Made by a program: the position numbers and the translations under genes. This document shows positions 25,921 through 32,362 of a DNA stretch of 42,624 bases, piece after piece; the stretch's first letter is position 1, and every line of letters begins with the position of its first letter. The DNA lies in contig NZ_AUME01000026.1 in assembly GCF_000430525.1 (NCBI RefSeq), positions 1-42,624 on the forward strand, given 5' to 3'. Under the pieces are notes generated by a model. It worked only from the letters and a program-made list of their open reading frames with translations. It had not been told where the DNA came from and did no database searches. Origin of the DNA: Prevotella corporis DSM 18810 = JCM 8529. GTDB lineage: Bacteria > Bacteroidota > Bacteroidia > Bacteroidales > Bacteroidaceae.

Positions 25921-26045
25921 TTATTTATATCTATTAAGTTAAACATTTCCGCTTGCGTGAAGCCCTCGTGCCATGGGATGGAGCATCGTCCAAATTGAAT
26001 GTATTTCTTTCCCATTTTTGTTATATGTTTAAGTTGATTGTTCAT
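25917..26045 (-). CDS. Small ORF coupled to the PP-loop gene
   Basis: This 42-residue frame starts at ATG 26045 (MNNQLKHITKMGKKY) and ends in a TGA that overlaps the next ATG (ATGA at 25920-25917). Motif QFGRCSIPWHEGFTQAEMF is not known to me. The ATGA coupling and its fit to the intergenic space support a real gene. An in-frame ATG at the eleventh codon would give a 32-residue form. Confidence 0.5.
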   Translation of the reverse strand: MNNQLKHITKMGKKYIQFGRCSIPWHEGFTQAEMFNLIDINK

Positions 26046-26053
26046 ACTTTATC

Positions 26054-26749
26054 TCAATTTCCCTTTAATTCAACTTCTGCGTTGTATCCTTCACCCTCCT
26101 TACAATAATAGCTCATCAGCCCAATCTTGATGCCTTCAAATTCAAACTCTGTCATACCCATAGGGTCGTTAGCCGTAACGCTTATCACGTCAGCTCCGAT
26201 ATGCGCCAAAGCATTTGCCACAATGTCAAGATAATACCATCTAAAAAATGAATTCCCAATTTTTACGATAGCATTTTTGTCGTGAACTTTCTTGCCAGTG
26301 TGTATCTCTTTCTTACTCATTGTCACGCCATCGCCACCACACTTCGGGCAATCGAAATCGTGGTAATGCGTATGTAAGTTATCATCTGTATATTCCCATT
26401 CTACCTCGCCAAAACCACCGCATTCCTTGCATTCTTCTTCGTGTTCTTCCGTTACTACTTCATCTACTAACGGACACTCATCTAACGCCTGTCTGATAGC
26501 CTTATATGTACAAGATAAATGGCATGGTTTTAATGCTTTGGGTAGTTTTAGTTCTTCACATCCCTTGACAGACTCGTAGTGTCCGTTAAGCCTGTCGGGG
26601 CTGATTCTGATTATCACATGGCCTTCTGTTGCCCAAACCTCATTGTAGGTTGGATGGAGGAATGGAACATACGTAAATGCTCTAACCCCGTCACCATCCG
26701 TAAACATTTCTAACAATTCGGTCTCGTTCTTGATTTTTTTCTTTTCCAT
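26054..26749 (-). CDS. Zinc-finger (DnaJ-type CxxCxGxG) phage protein
   Basis: The 231-residue protein starts at MEKKKIKNETELL (26749), which has GGAGG at a good spacing; an ATG two codons earlier overlaps the upstream stop. The N-terminal half resembles DNA polymerase sliding-clamp-like phage proteins (AFTYVPFLHPTYNEVWATEG). Two CxxCxGxG-type zinc motifs (CKECGGFG, CPKCGGDG) near 110 and 137 form one DnaJ-like zinc site. The C-terminal half (FFRWYYLDIVANALAHIGAD) is αβ. No assigned function. Confidence 0.6.
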   Translation of the reverse strand: MEKKKIKNETELLEMFTDGDGVRAFTYVPFLHPTYNEVWATEGHVIIRISPDRLNGHYESVKGCEELKLPKALKPCHLSCTYKAIRQALDECPLVDEVVTEEHEEECKECGGFGEVEWEYTDDNLHTHYHDFDCPKCGGDGVTMSKKEIHTGKKVHDKNAIVKIGNSFFRWYYLDIVANALAHIGADVISVTANDPMGMTEFEFEGIKIGLMSYYCKEGEGYNAEVELKGN

Positions 26750-26754
26750 AGTCA

Positions 26755-27045
26755 TTACCTCCCTATCTTCTCTATTCTCTGATTGGCGGCATACAGTTTC
26801 TCCGCCAGACTGTCTCTCTCGGCACGTGCCTTGCCAATCTGCACCATGCTCACGAGTATGGACGCAATGATTACCACCGTTACCACAATCAGCGGATAAC
26901 GTTTGATAACTCTCTCGTGACACCATACGGCAAGGTCGGCTATCGCCAGTGCCATGTGTCGGATGCTCCGCAGCAGACAGATGCCGCTCATGGCGATGTT
27001 GCTGCGCTGCTTCTCTTCTTTCTCTGTAAAATCTATTGTGTTCAT
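26755..27045 (-). CDS. Small single-pass membrane protein
   Basis: The 96-residue frame is counted from MNTIDFTEKEEKQRSN (27045). It has a strong hydrophobic helix (about 51-69: YPLIVVTVVIIASILVSMV) and a C-terminal coiled-coil segment (RAERDSLAEKLYAANQRIEK). The same frame extends upstream without a stop, but that part resembles the neighbouring 86-residue protein and is treated as a remnant. Confidence 0.55.
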   Translation of the reverse strand: MNTIDFTEKEEKQRSNIAMSGICLLRSIRHMALAIADLAVWCHERVIKRYPLIVVTVVIIASILVSMVQIGKARAERDSLAEKLYAANQRIEKIGR

Positions 27046-27180
27046 GAAGTTTTGATTGTTTGTAAATGTCAGCGTTCCCAACTTTGTATTTGCCCTCCTC
27101 GTTATTCCGTCTTCGTCAGACCATACGGCGAGCAACTCTTCACCGTTATTAAGACACCAAAGTGCCACGCAAGGTTCATT
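27046..27180 (-). pseudogene. Remnant paralogue of the 27253-27513 gene
   Basis: The minus-strand frame upstream of the membrane gene encodes LNNGEELLAVWSDEDG, closely matching LEDGEELLAIWSDKDG of the downstream-annotated 86-residue gene, at both protein and DNA level. It has no ATG of its own; only a GTG at 27168 is available. A different-frame 37-residue ORF (ATG 27215 to TAA 27102, MTTTGKNTLRDVM) crosses it. The stretch looks like a duplicated and recombined gene piece. Confidence 0.45.
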
Positions 27181-27252
27181 ACGTCTCTCAATGTGTTTTT
27201 TCCTGTCGTTGTCATAATCGTATAATTTTAAGGTTCAACTTCTATTATTCAA

Positions 27253-27513
27253 CTACTCTATGCAGTACAGATAGATTTTGTCTTTGCCATTACTAAGAAT
27301 CACGTCTGCTATGCCTTTGATAAGTGCGTTACCGTCTTTGTCAGACCATATAGCAAGCAACTCTTCGCCGTCTTCAAGGCACTTGCCTGTAACTGAATAT
27401 TCTTTGCCAAAGTAGTCTTGCAGTGTTCTCTCGCTGCTGTGCCTGTACTCTGTCATCATGGTGTTGTCAAGACCGTTTCTCGTAACCTCTGCGAATAACC
27501 TAAATGCTTTCAT
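27253..27513 (-). CDS. Small unknown phage protein
   Basis: The 86-residue αβ protein begins MKAFRLFAEVTRNGLDN. Its second half (GEELLAIWSDKDGNALIKG) is shared with the remnant at 27046-27180. It is the second gene downstream of the promoter at 27753-27760. No family recognised. Confidence 0.6.
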   Translation of the reverse strand: MKAFRLFAEVTRNGLDNTMMTEYRHSSERTLQDYFGKEYSVTGKCLEDGEELLAIWSDKDGNALIKGIADVILSNGKDKIYLYCIE

Positions 27514-27538
27514 AATTTTATGTGTTTAATTGTTTTAC

Positions 27539-27706
27539 TTATGCTTCTGTATAACCCCTCTTGTTTAGCCACTGTATCGTGCCTTTGAGTGTCTTAAATT
27601 TTCTGCTGCTTACTGTTGCTGTGCATGCTGAATAGTCTTTTTCACCATGAATGAATAATGCACCGTCAAGGTCTAATTTTCTGTTTTTGAAATCTATAAC
27701 TTTCAT
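27539..27706 (-). CDS. Small unknown early protein
   Basis: The 55-residue protein starts at ATG 27706 (MKVIDFKNRKLDLDGA) and ends at TAA 27539. The C-terminal part (FKTLKGTIQWLNKRGY) is a predicted helix. It is the first gene after the leftward promoter at 27753, so it would be expressed early. No family recognised. Confidence 0.55.
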   Translation of the reverse strand: MKVIDFKNRKLDLDGALFIHGEKDYSACTATVSSRKFKTLKGTIQWLNKRGYTEA

Positions 27707-27752
27707 GATTGCAATGTTTTTAATTGTTCAACTTTGTTTCTAAATCACAATG

Positions 27753-27783
27753 CAAATATATATCATAAATTTGATACAAACAA
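27753..27783 (-). promoter_or_regulatory. Leftward early promoter
   Basis: Minus strand: TTG (27783-27781), 20 nt, then TATATTTG (27760-27753), matching the Bacteroidetes TTTG-N19/20-TAnnTTTG pattern in a reduced form. It diverges from the regulator gene's promoter at 27904, as in a Cro/CI switch. It lies about 47 nt upstream of the 55-residue gene. Confidence 0.55.
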
Positions 27784-27903
27784 GTAAATACCGCAAAAAC
27801 ATATCAATATTTAGATATTTTAAGAATATGACAAATTTTTGATAGTTAAATTAAATGTTGTTAATAAATATATCTTATATATGATATATTATAAAACCTT
27901 TGT

Positions 27904-27911
27904 TATCTTTG
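27904..27911 (+). promoter_or_regulatory. Promoter -7 box of the regulator gene
   Basis: TATCTTTG matches TAnnTTTG and lies 23 nt upstream of the regulator ATG. No clear -33 box precedes it. The surrounding AT-rich repeats (TATATC and GATATATT around 27868-27890) may be operator sequence. Confidence 0.55.
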
Positions 27912-27934
27912 CAATAAATCTAACATATTAGAAT

Positions 27935-28252
27935 ATGGATATATATATTAAAGAGGTCATAAAGGCTAAAGGCTTGCAATTACAACAAGTTGCAGAAAGA
28001 ATTGGATATAAATCTTTACCTTCATTTTATAGGCAAATCAATTCACCAGAAAGCATATCAATGAAGACGTTACTCAAAATTGCAGATTCTGTTGGATGTA
28101 AGGTTAATGATTTCTTTTTCCCTCCCTCGGAGGATATGGTAAATCGTAATGACTTCCTCGCCATCGTCAGATGCTACGGTGAGTTGAGAGAGGTTACTTC
28201 GTTGGATGAACTGGAAAAAATAGTTGTGGAGTTGAAAAAATCAGAAAAATAG
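27935..28252 (+). CDS. Cro/CI-type HTH regulator
   Basis: The 105-residue protein has an N-terminal XRE-family helix-turn-helix (about 5-60: LQLQQVAERIGYKSLPSFYR) and a short C-terminal helical tail without a peptidase domain. It is on the opposite strand to the flanking early genes. The divergent leftward promoter at 27753 suggests that it controls the accessory operon from 27.7 kb down to the 22.34 kb terminator. It is separate from the S24-type repressor pair at 39.8-41.1 kb. Confidence 0.8.
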   Translation: MDIYIKEVIKAKGLQLQQVAERIGYKSLPSFYRQINSPESISMKTLLKIADSVGCKVNDFFFPPSEDMVNRNDFLAIVRCYGELREVTSLDELEKIVVELKKSEK

Positions 28253-28326
28253 TTGCACTTGTGGGGTAACGGGTACTATTCGTTCTCAAATCCTCCTCAT
28301 TGCCATATACCGCCGCATCGCCAAGT

Positions 28327-28418
28327 GCTTTGCCATTCCGTAAATCTCTTCGTCAGCCCAGCCACTACGATTTGACTTACTAACCTCCAAAAGGATATCA
28401 TTACAAACAGCCTCTGGC
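28327..28418 (-). pseudogene. 92-bp duplicated fragment of the PcfK-like gene
   Basis: This stretch matches 30241-30332 in the same orientation, ungapped, with about ten differences in 92 nt. It encodes the SGWADEEIYGMAKH motif, as the PcfK-like gene does, but lacks a start codon; the frame ends at TGA 28288-28286. It sits downstream of the rightward regulator gene. Confidence 0.75.
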
Positions 28419-28468
28419 CAATATTTTATAAGTTAAAATAATAATGGCATCTTACATCTTATTTTCTT

Positions 28469-29830
28469 TTATTTTGCCGTATAAGCCGTTTTCCTTAGTA
28501 AAGGCATATAGTAAGTTATCAACCTTACGATGTCCTCGTGGCGGGGCGAATTCTGGTTACACACACCTCTTGACTGTATTATCTTCCATGATTTTGTGTT
28601 TACCTCTATCGTCTCCAATCTATTACCTTCCTTATCCCTTGCGGACATAATCAGACTATCTGGATGCCTCTCACCATCATAGTAGCCCATAGCATATACA
28701 CAGTGATGCATAGCCAGCCCCTCCTCGGCAAACTCTTCAACACTCTTCAGTGGTGAGATCCGAATATCTTCAGAACCAAACGACAACCCAAAGAAGGCTT
28801 GCATGCGTTCTCGATACTGCTCTTCAAACTCTCTTGCTTTTTTCATGTCCTCCTCCAGCTTCTTTTTTGCTTCTATCTTATTCTTTCTATTCAACAGCCT
28901 GTCGTGTTCTTTCCTTAGATTGCCAGGACATACGTACTTTGCATTGTGTGTGTCAAGGTGGAAATACTGTAGCAGTTCCAGATAATCCATATAAAGGCTA
29001 CCATCATTTACGATATACTTATTTCTCTCACAGATACGGACTGCGTGCTGCCACCTTGTGCGGTCTTTCAATGGACCACCAGCGTGCTGCCAAAAGCCTA
29101 ATATACCATATTGCTTATGCTTTACCAGCTCTTCTACAAATGGATCGTCCATCTTGATTAATGACTTCATCAATGGAATAACCTCTATTTCCTTCTCTTT
29201 CAGAATATCCATCGACCAGCCATTTCTCTTTAATAGCTTGGTTACTCCACCACGACAATAGAACATATTACCTGTAATATCGAAAATATCTTCATAAGAG
29301 ATATATCCAGAACAACCTCCGTTATGTTGTTTGATGTTCATTTCACTATTATAAACCCATCTGAAATGATACATACTTCTCATATAATCCCTGCCGATTA
29401 TGGTTTCCTTTCCTACTTCACTTATCCAGTTTTGCCATAGCTCAACACATCCGTAATGGGTATGCTTACAGCCTCCATTATCTCGGTTTATCTCAAAGGT
29501 GCGGATAACTTGGTACTCCTTATAGGTTTGAAATAGAGTGAAGTATCGAGAGACATTTGTCTGCTTGCCCCTGTAGTATTCTAATTTCAACTTCCCTCCG
29601 CACTCCGGGCATACATAGTTATCATAAACACCAACAACCACGCCCAGCTCCGACGCATTGAGGTGCGAGCGATGCCCACAGCATTGACACCATACCTCAC
29701 CACGCTTCCAGTACAAGCCTACATTAGGAAAACAGTGCTTATATGCATACTCCTTGGCACTCTCACTAATAGGCTTCAATTTCTTAGAAAGGGATAATAT
29801 CTTCTTCTGTTCCTTTGTTCTTGCTTTCAT
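28469..29830 (-). CDS. PcfJ-like protein
   Basis: The 453-residue protein starts at MKARTKEQKKILSL (29830). Two CxxC pairs at about 49-52 and 75-78 (CQCCGHRS, CPECGGKL) probably bind zinc. The C-terminal half carries the PcfJ signature: EEGLAMHHCVYAMGYYDGER, LETIEVNTKSWKIIQSRG and NQNSPRHEDIVRL. PcfJ was named from plasmid pCF10 and is common in phages and conjugative elements; its function is unknown. It is paired with the PcfK-like gene upstream. The start lies inside the 57-residue gene, overlapping by 47 nt in another frame. Confidence 0.8.
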   Translation of the reverse strand: MKARTKEQKKILSLSKKLKPISESAKEYAYKHCFPNVGLYWKRGEVWCQCCGHRSHLNASELGVVVGVYDNYVCPECGGKLKLEYYRGKQTNVSRYFTLFQTYKEYQVIRTFEINRDNGGCKHTHYGCVELWQNWISEVGKETIIGRDYMRSMYHFRWVYNSEMNIKQHNGGCSGYISYEDIFDITGNMFYCRGGVTKLLKRNGWSMDILKEKEIEVIPLMKSLIKMDDPFVEELVKHKQYGILGFWQHAGGPLKDRTRWQHAVRICERNKYIVNDGSLYMDYLELLQYFHLDTHNAKYVCPGNLRKEHDRLLNRKNKIEAKKKLEEDMKKAREFEEQYRERMQAFFGLSFGSEDIRISPLKSVEEFAEEGLAMHHCVYAMGYYDGERHPDSLIMSARDKEGNRLETIEVNTKSWKIIQSRGVCNQNSPRHEDIVRLITYYMPLLRKTAYTAK

Positions 29831-29957
29831 CGTCCAGCTCCTCCATAGGCTCGTAATGATTATTACAATACAATAGATTAAGACCACACTCGATTGTCGG
29901 ACCGGTATCTACAGAGTTCTTGCAGCTCTCACACAGCCCCCAGTATTTATCTTCCAT
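29784..29957 (-). CDS. Small Cys-containing protein between PcfK and PcfJ
   Basis: The 57-residue protein starts at ATG 29957, overlapping the PcfK-like stop by 1 nt (TGATG). It begins MEDKYWGLCESCKNSVDTG and contains CESC, GPTIECGL and YCNNHY, so four cysteines and a histidine that could bind zinc. It ends with DDESKNKGTEEDIIPF. The spacing and coupling support a real gene. It overlaps the PcfJ start by 47 nt. Confidence 0.65.
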   Translation of the reverse strand: MEDKYWGLCESCKNSVDTGPTIECGLNLLYCNNHYEPMEELDDESKNKGTEEDIIPF

Positions 29958-30637
29958 CAGTATTGCCCTCCGAATAAATCTCCCATCAAAGATGCTTCCT
30001 TCTCGTGCTTCTCTTTAGCAGCTTGCAGCCTCTTCTCTTTAGCCTTTCTGTCTCGTTCTCTCTGCTCCTCTTGCTTTCTCTTGTGTTCATCTTCCAGTTT
30101 CCGCTCAAAGCTCTTCTGTGCCTTCGCCATAGCTTCCTGCTTCTGTTCTTCGGTCAAGTCCACATGAGTATCTACAACTACACGAGAGACACTATTTGCC
30201 CCGCTTCCCGGGTCTTTCAGCTCTGCCTCATCTATGAAATGCTTTGCCATTCCGTAAATCTCTTCATCAGCCCAGCCACTTTGCTTTGCCTTGCTCACCT
30301 CTGAAAGGATATAATTACAAACAGCCTCTGGCGTTTTCTCTGGCTGCTCCTGCATCTTCTTGGCAAATTCCTGATCTGCATCGGCTTCCTTTTTCAGATA
30401 GTCCTCGATGCGCTTAATAAATAATTCTGTTGCTTTCATACTTCTTATTGATTTGTTACGAATTTCTATAAAACCTCGTTCCTCGGTCTCCTGAAGGAGT
30501 GGCCAGTCTTTACCTTCAACTATCACCTGCCACTCGCCGTTTACGGTCATACACTTAGGAAACCCAAAGCGCTCTTGTATCTTCCTGATAATCGAAAGGT
30601 CATTTATCTTGTAATAGACCACAACAAAGTATATCAT
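29957..30637 (-). CDS. PcfK-like protein with an N-terminal extension
   Basis: The 226-residue reading frame starts with ATGA coupled to the upstream gene. Residues 67-145 match the PcfK family: MKATELFIKRIEDYLKKEAD and PEAVCNYILSEVSKAKQSGW, then DEEIYGMAKHFIDE. The first 66 residues (MIYFVVVYYKINDLSIIRK...) are not PcfK-like and could be a separate small protein fused in frame; ATG 30439 (codon 67) would give the usual PcfK form. The C-terminal third is a long charged coiled coil (about 165-215) ending in ASLMGDLFGGQY. Confidence 0.7.
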   Translation of the reverse strand: MIYFVVVYYKINDLSIIRKIQERFGFPKCMTVNGEWQVIVEGKDWPLLQETEERGFIEIRNKSIRSMKATELFIKRIEDYLKKEADADQEFAKKMQEQPEKTPEAVCNYILSEVSKAKQSGWADEEIYGMAKHFIDEAELKDPGSGANSVSRVVVDTHVDLTEEQKQEAMAKAQKSFERKLEDEHKRKQEEQRERDRKAKEKRLQAAKEKHEKEASLMGDLFGGQY

Positions 30638-31167
30638 AGACCAGATATTTTACGTTTCTTCCTCTTGATATATTCTTCATAGCTTATAGCGTTCTTTCTT
30701 TCCTCTTCCAGTTTCTTCTCACGCTCTGCCTGTTCCAGCCTATCAATGATAACATTTCTATCTGACACGAAGGAACGTAGTGCCCTTAGTATGCGCACAG
30801 CATCAACACACCCGTACATTTCCCCGTAGTCACCGTATTTCATTTTCTGAAAGAATAACATCAACTCGGACAACTTCAAGTAGTAGTAGCGACCTAATAT
30901 CATCCTTGACAACTCACAGACCACATCCAGCGTAGCCTTGTTCTCTTCCTTCACCCCGATAAAGTTCTGATAGTCGTTCAGTTCGATGGTAAGCCAGTCC
31001 ACAGCGACCTGCTCGCCATAGTCTCTGCCTACAACAGCCAGAGTGGGTGCGCTTCCACTTACGCACCTTTCAGGGTGCGCATAACACTTATGCTGTACAG
31101 AGGGGTTAAACCTTTCCAGCAGCTCCCTTGCCTCTTCTTTGCTCTTACTTATAGCGAGACATGACAT
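30634..31167 (-). CDS. Unknown early protein
   Basis: The 177-residue protein starts at MSCLAISKSKEEARELL (31167), which has a clear GGAGG about 9 nt upstream, unlike most genes here. The upstream extension would lie in the neighbouring gene. A helical central domain (LDVVCELSRMILGRYYYLKLSELML) and a C-terminal charged helix (LEQAEREKKLEEERKNA) are visible. Similar proteins recur next to replication genes in Bacteroidales phages; function unknown. Confidence 0.6.
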   Translation of the reverse strand: MSCLAISKSKEEARELLERFNPSVQHKCYAHPERCVSGSAPTLAVVGRDYGEQVAVDWLTIELNDYQNFIGVKEENKATLDVVCELSRMILGRYYYLKLSELMLFFQKMKYGDYGEMYGCVDAVRILRALRSFVSDRNVIIDRLEQAEREKKLEEERKNAISYEEYIKRKKRKISGL

Positions 31168-31888
31168 CCTCGATGACCTCCCTATTTCGTGCCTCTCTCT
31201 TTGAACTATTTGTGTTATTGACTCTATCATATTCTTTTCCCTTTCCATTTGTCTGCCACCGATTAACCATGCTATCGATGCGCCGTATCTTTTGTCCTCC
31301 AGTAGTTACCCACCCTTGAGCGTCGTAGTAGTAGAAAAAGTTTTTTGCATCTTCTACACTCATACCCTTGCCAGCACAAATTGCTATAACTTCCTCCATG
31401 CTCGGAGATGAAACCTCTGCCTTCTGCTTTTTTTGCGTTTCCACTTTTAGGGGCAATTCCGTTTTCGTGGGGTGGGGGTTTCTTATATATTCTTTTGTTT
31501 TAGTTTTTGTTTTAGTTTTATTATTATAAGGCTGTGCAGTAACCTGTGCATCAACCTGTGCAGTAACCTGTGCAGTAACCTGTGCAGTAACCTGTGCATT
31601 TTTTGCACAGGTGTTAATGATTTTGTAGGTCGAATACCTCTTCCCATTGTAGGTTTTATAATCAATCAGACCTGCATTTTTCAATCTATTTCTGGCATCA
31701 TTAAAAGTATGACGGCTGCTAATATTAAATTTCTCCATAATTTCTCGGTTGTTTCTACGGAAGGATGGCTTCCACAATAGACCGTTCGCCACTTTCAACA
31801 AATAAAAGTAGAGCGCAATGTCTATGGGGCGGAAATCATGCTCTTCACTAAGAAGCCAAAAATTATTTATCAAACTAATATAATTCAT
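31145..31888 (-). CDS. Replication-initiator-like winged-helix protein
   Basis: The 247-residue protein has an N-terminal winged-helix-like domain (about 1-90: PIDIALYFYLLKVANG, then NREIMEKFNISSRHTFNDARNRL, then GLIDYKTYNGKRYSTY). The middle linker is AQVTAQV repeats, encoded by DNA iterons. A C-terminal domain follows (MEEVIAICAGKGMSVEDAKNFFYYYDAQGW, about 165-195), like the DnaD/DnaB-loader-type domain of phage replication proteins. Role inferred: origin binding and helicase loading, as in lambda O or DnaD-like initiators. It sits next to nuclease and helicase genes. Confidence 0.7.
   Translation of the reverse strand: MNYISLINNFWLLSEEHDFRPIDIALYFYLLKVANGLLWKPSFRRNNREIMEKFNISSRHTFNDARNRLKNAGLIDYKTYNGKRYSTYKIINTCAKNAQVTAQVTAQVTAQVDAQVTAQPYNNKTKTKTKTKEYIRNPHPTKTELPLKVETQKKQKAEVSSPSMEEVIAICAGKGMSVEDAKNFFYYYDAQGWVTTGGQKIRRIDSMVNRWQTNGKGKEYDRVNNTNSSKREARNREVIEDVMSRYK
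31533..31609. repeat. 12-bp iterons and terminal palindrome (candidate replication origin)
   Basis: Five direct 12-bp repeats TGTGCAGTAACC occur from 31533 to 31592, the second with two changes. A palindrome TGTGCA-N5-TGCACA follows at 31593-31609. They lie inside the initiator-like gene. To the left (31486-31530) is a run of nearly pure A/T sequence that could be an unwinding element. Iterons within the initiator gene is the arrangement of lambda-type origins. Confidence 0.65.
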
Positions 31889-31893
31889 CTTTA

Positions 31894-32247
31894 CTACTTG
31901 TTAATGTAATCTCGTACTGCTTTCTTAAACTCCTCCAGCGAACGACAAACCACATATTTGTTTTTCATCATCTTTGCCAACTTCTCATAAGCCTTCTGGC
32001 TTTGCGACTGCTTACCGACTGGGGTTTTCATTTCGATAGCAAGCGATGCATAACCACCTATCGGGACTTGCAAGATGAGGTCGGCCACACCAGCTCGCAC
32101 ACCCTCATCACGCATTATCTTCGCAGTCCAAGCGTTACGAGCTCCACCATTCGGCACGGCAAAGAATAGTGGTTCGATGCTCGGATAAGTCTTTCTGAAC
32201 CACTCTACACACTGCTTTTGGATTTGGCTCTCCGTTAATGGCTTCAT
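31894..32247 (-). CDS. VRR-NUC domain nuclease
   Basis: The 117-residue protein starts at MKPLTESQIQKQ (32247), coupled to the upstream small gene by ATGA. Motifs VPNGGARNAWTAKIMRDEGV (about 30-49), GVADLILQVP (catalytic Asp) and LAIEMKTPVGKQSQSQ (Glu-x-Lys) are the PD-(D/E)XK signature of VRR-NUC enzymes, which cleave branched or replication-fork DNA. Standalone VRR-NUCs of this size are common in phages. It is placed in the replication and recombination block. Confidence 0.85.
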   Translation of the reverse strand: MKPLTESQIQKQCVEWFRKTYPSIEPLFFAVPNGGARNAWTAKIMRDEGVRAGVADLILQVPIGGYASLAIEMKTPVGKQSQSQKAYEKLAKMMKNKYVVCRSLEEFKKAVRDYINK

Positions 32248-32360
32248 AATACACCACATATTAAACACATTAATACACCAGTTATAATGCCTAACATTAC
32301 AGCACAGCCCAAACCTACTATAATGGTAGCCAGTTTCTCTTCTTCATCTATATATCTCAT
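32244..32360 (-). CDS. Small single-pass membrane protein (38 aa)
   Basis: Start ATG 32360, stop TGA 32246-32244, overlapping the VRR-NUC ATG by 4 nt. MRYIDEEEKLATIIVGLG begins an acidic N-terminus that leads into a hydrophobic helix spanning about residues 11-38 (CAVMLGIITGVLMCLICGVL). The gene ends within the helix. Coupling and position fill the 95-nt gap between two genes. Function unknown; it could be an inhibitory or host-takeover peptide. Confidence 0.6.
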   Translation of the reverse strand: MRYIDEEEKLATIIVGLGCAVMLGIITGVLMCLICGVL

Positions 32361-32362
32361 AA

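Noticed and set aside
31533..31609. CRISPR-like repeat
   Set aside because: Units are 12 bp, contiguous and without spacers; better explained as iterons.
31483..31665. Minus-strand ORF with HRLLHRLL repeats
   Set aside because: Alternative frame of the iterons inside the initiator-like gene; no independent start signal.
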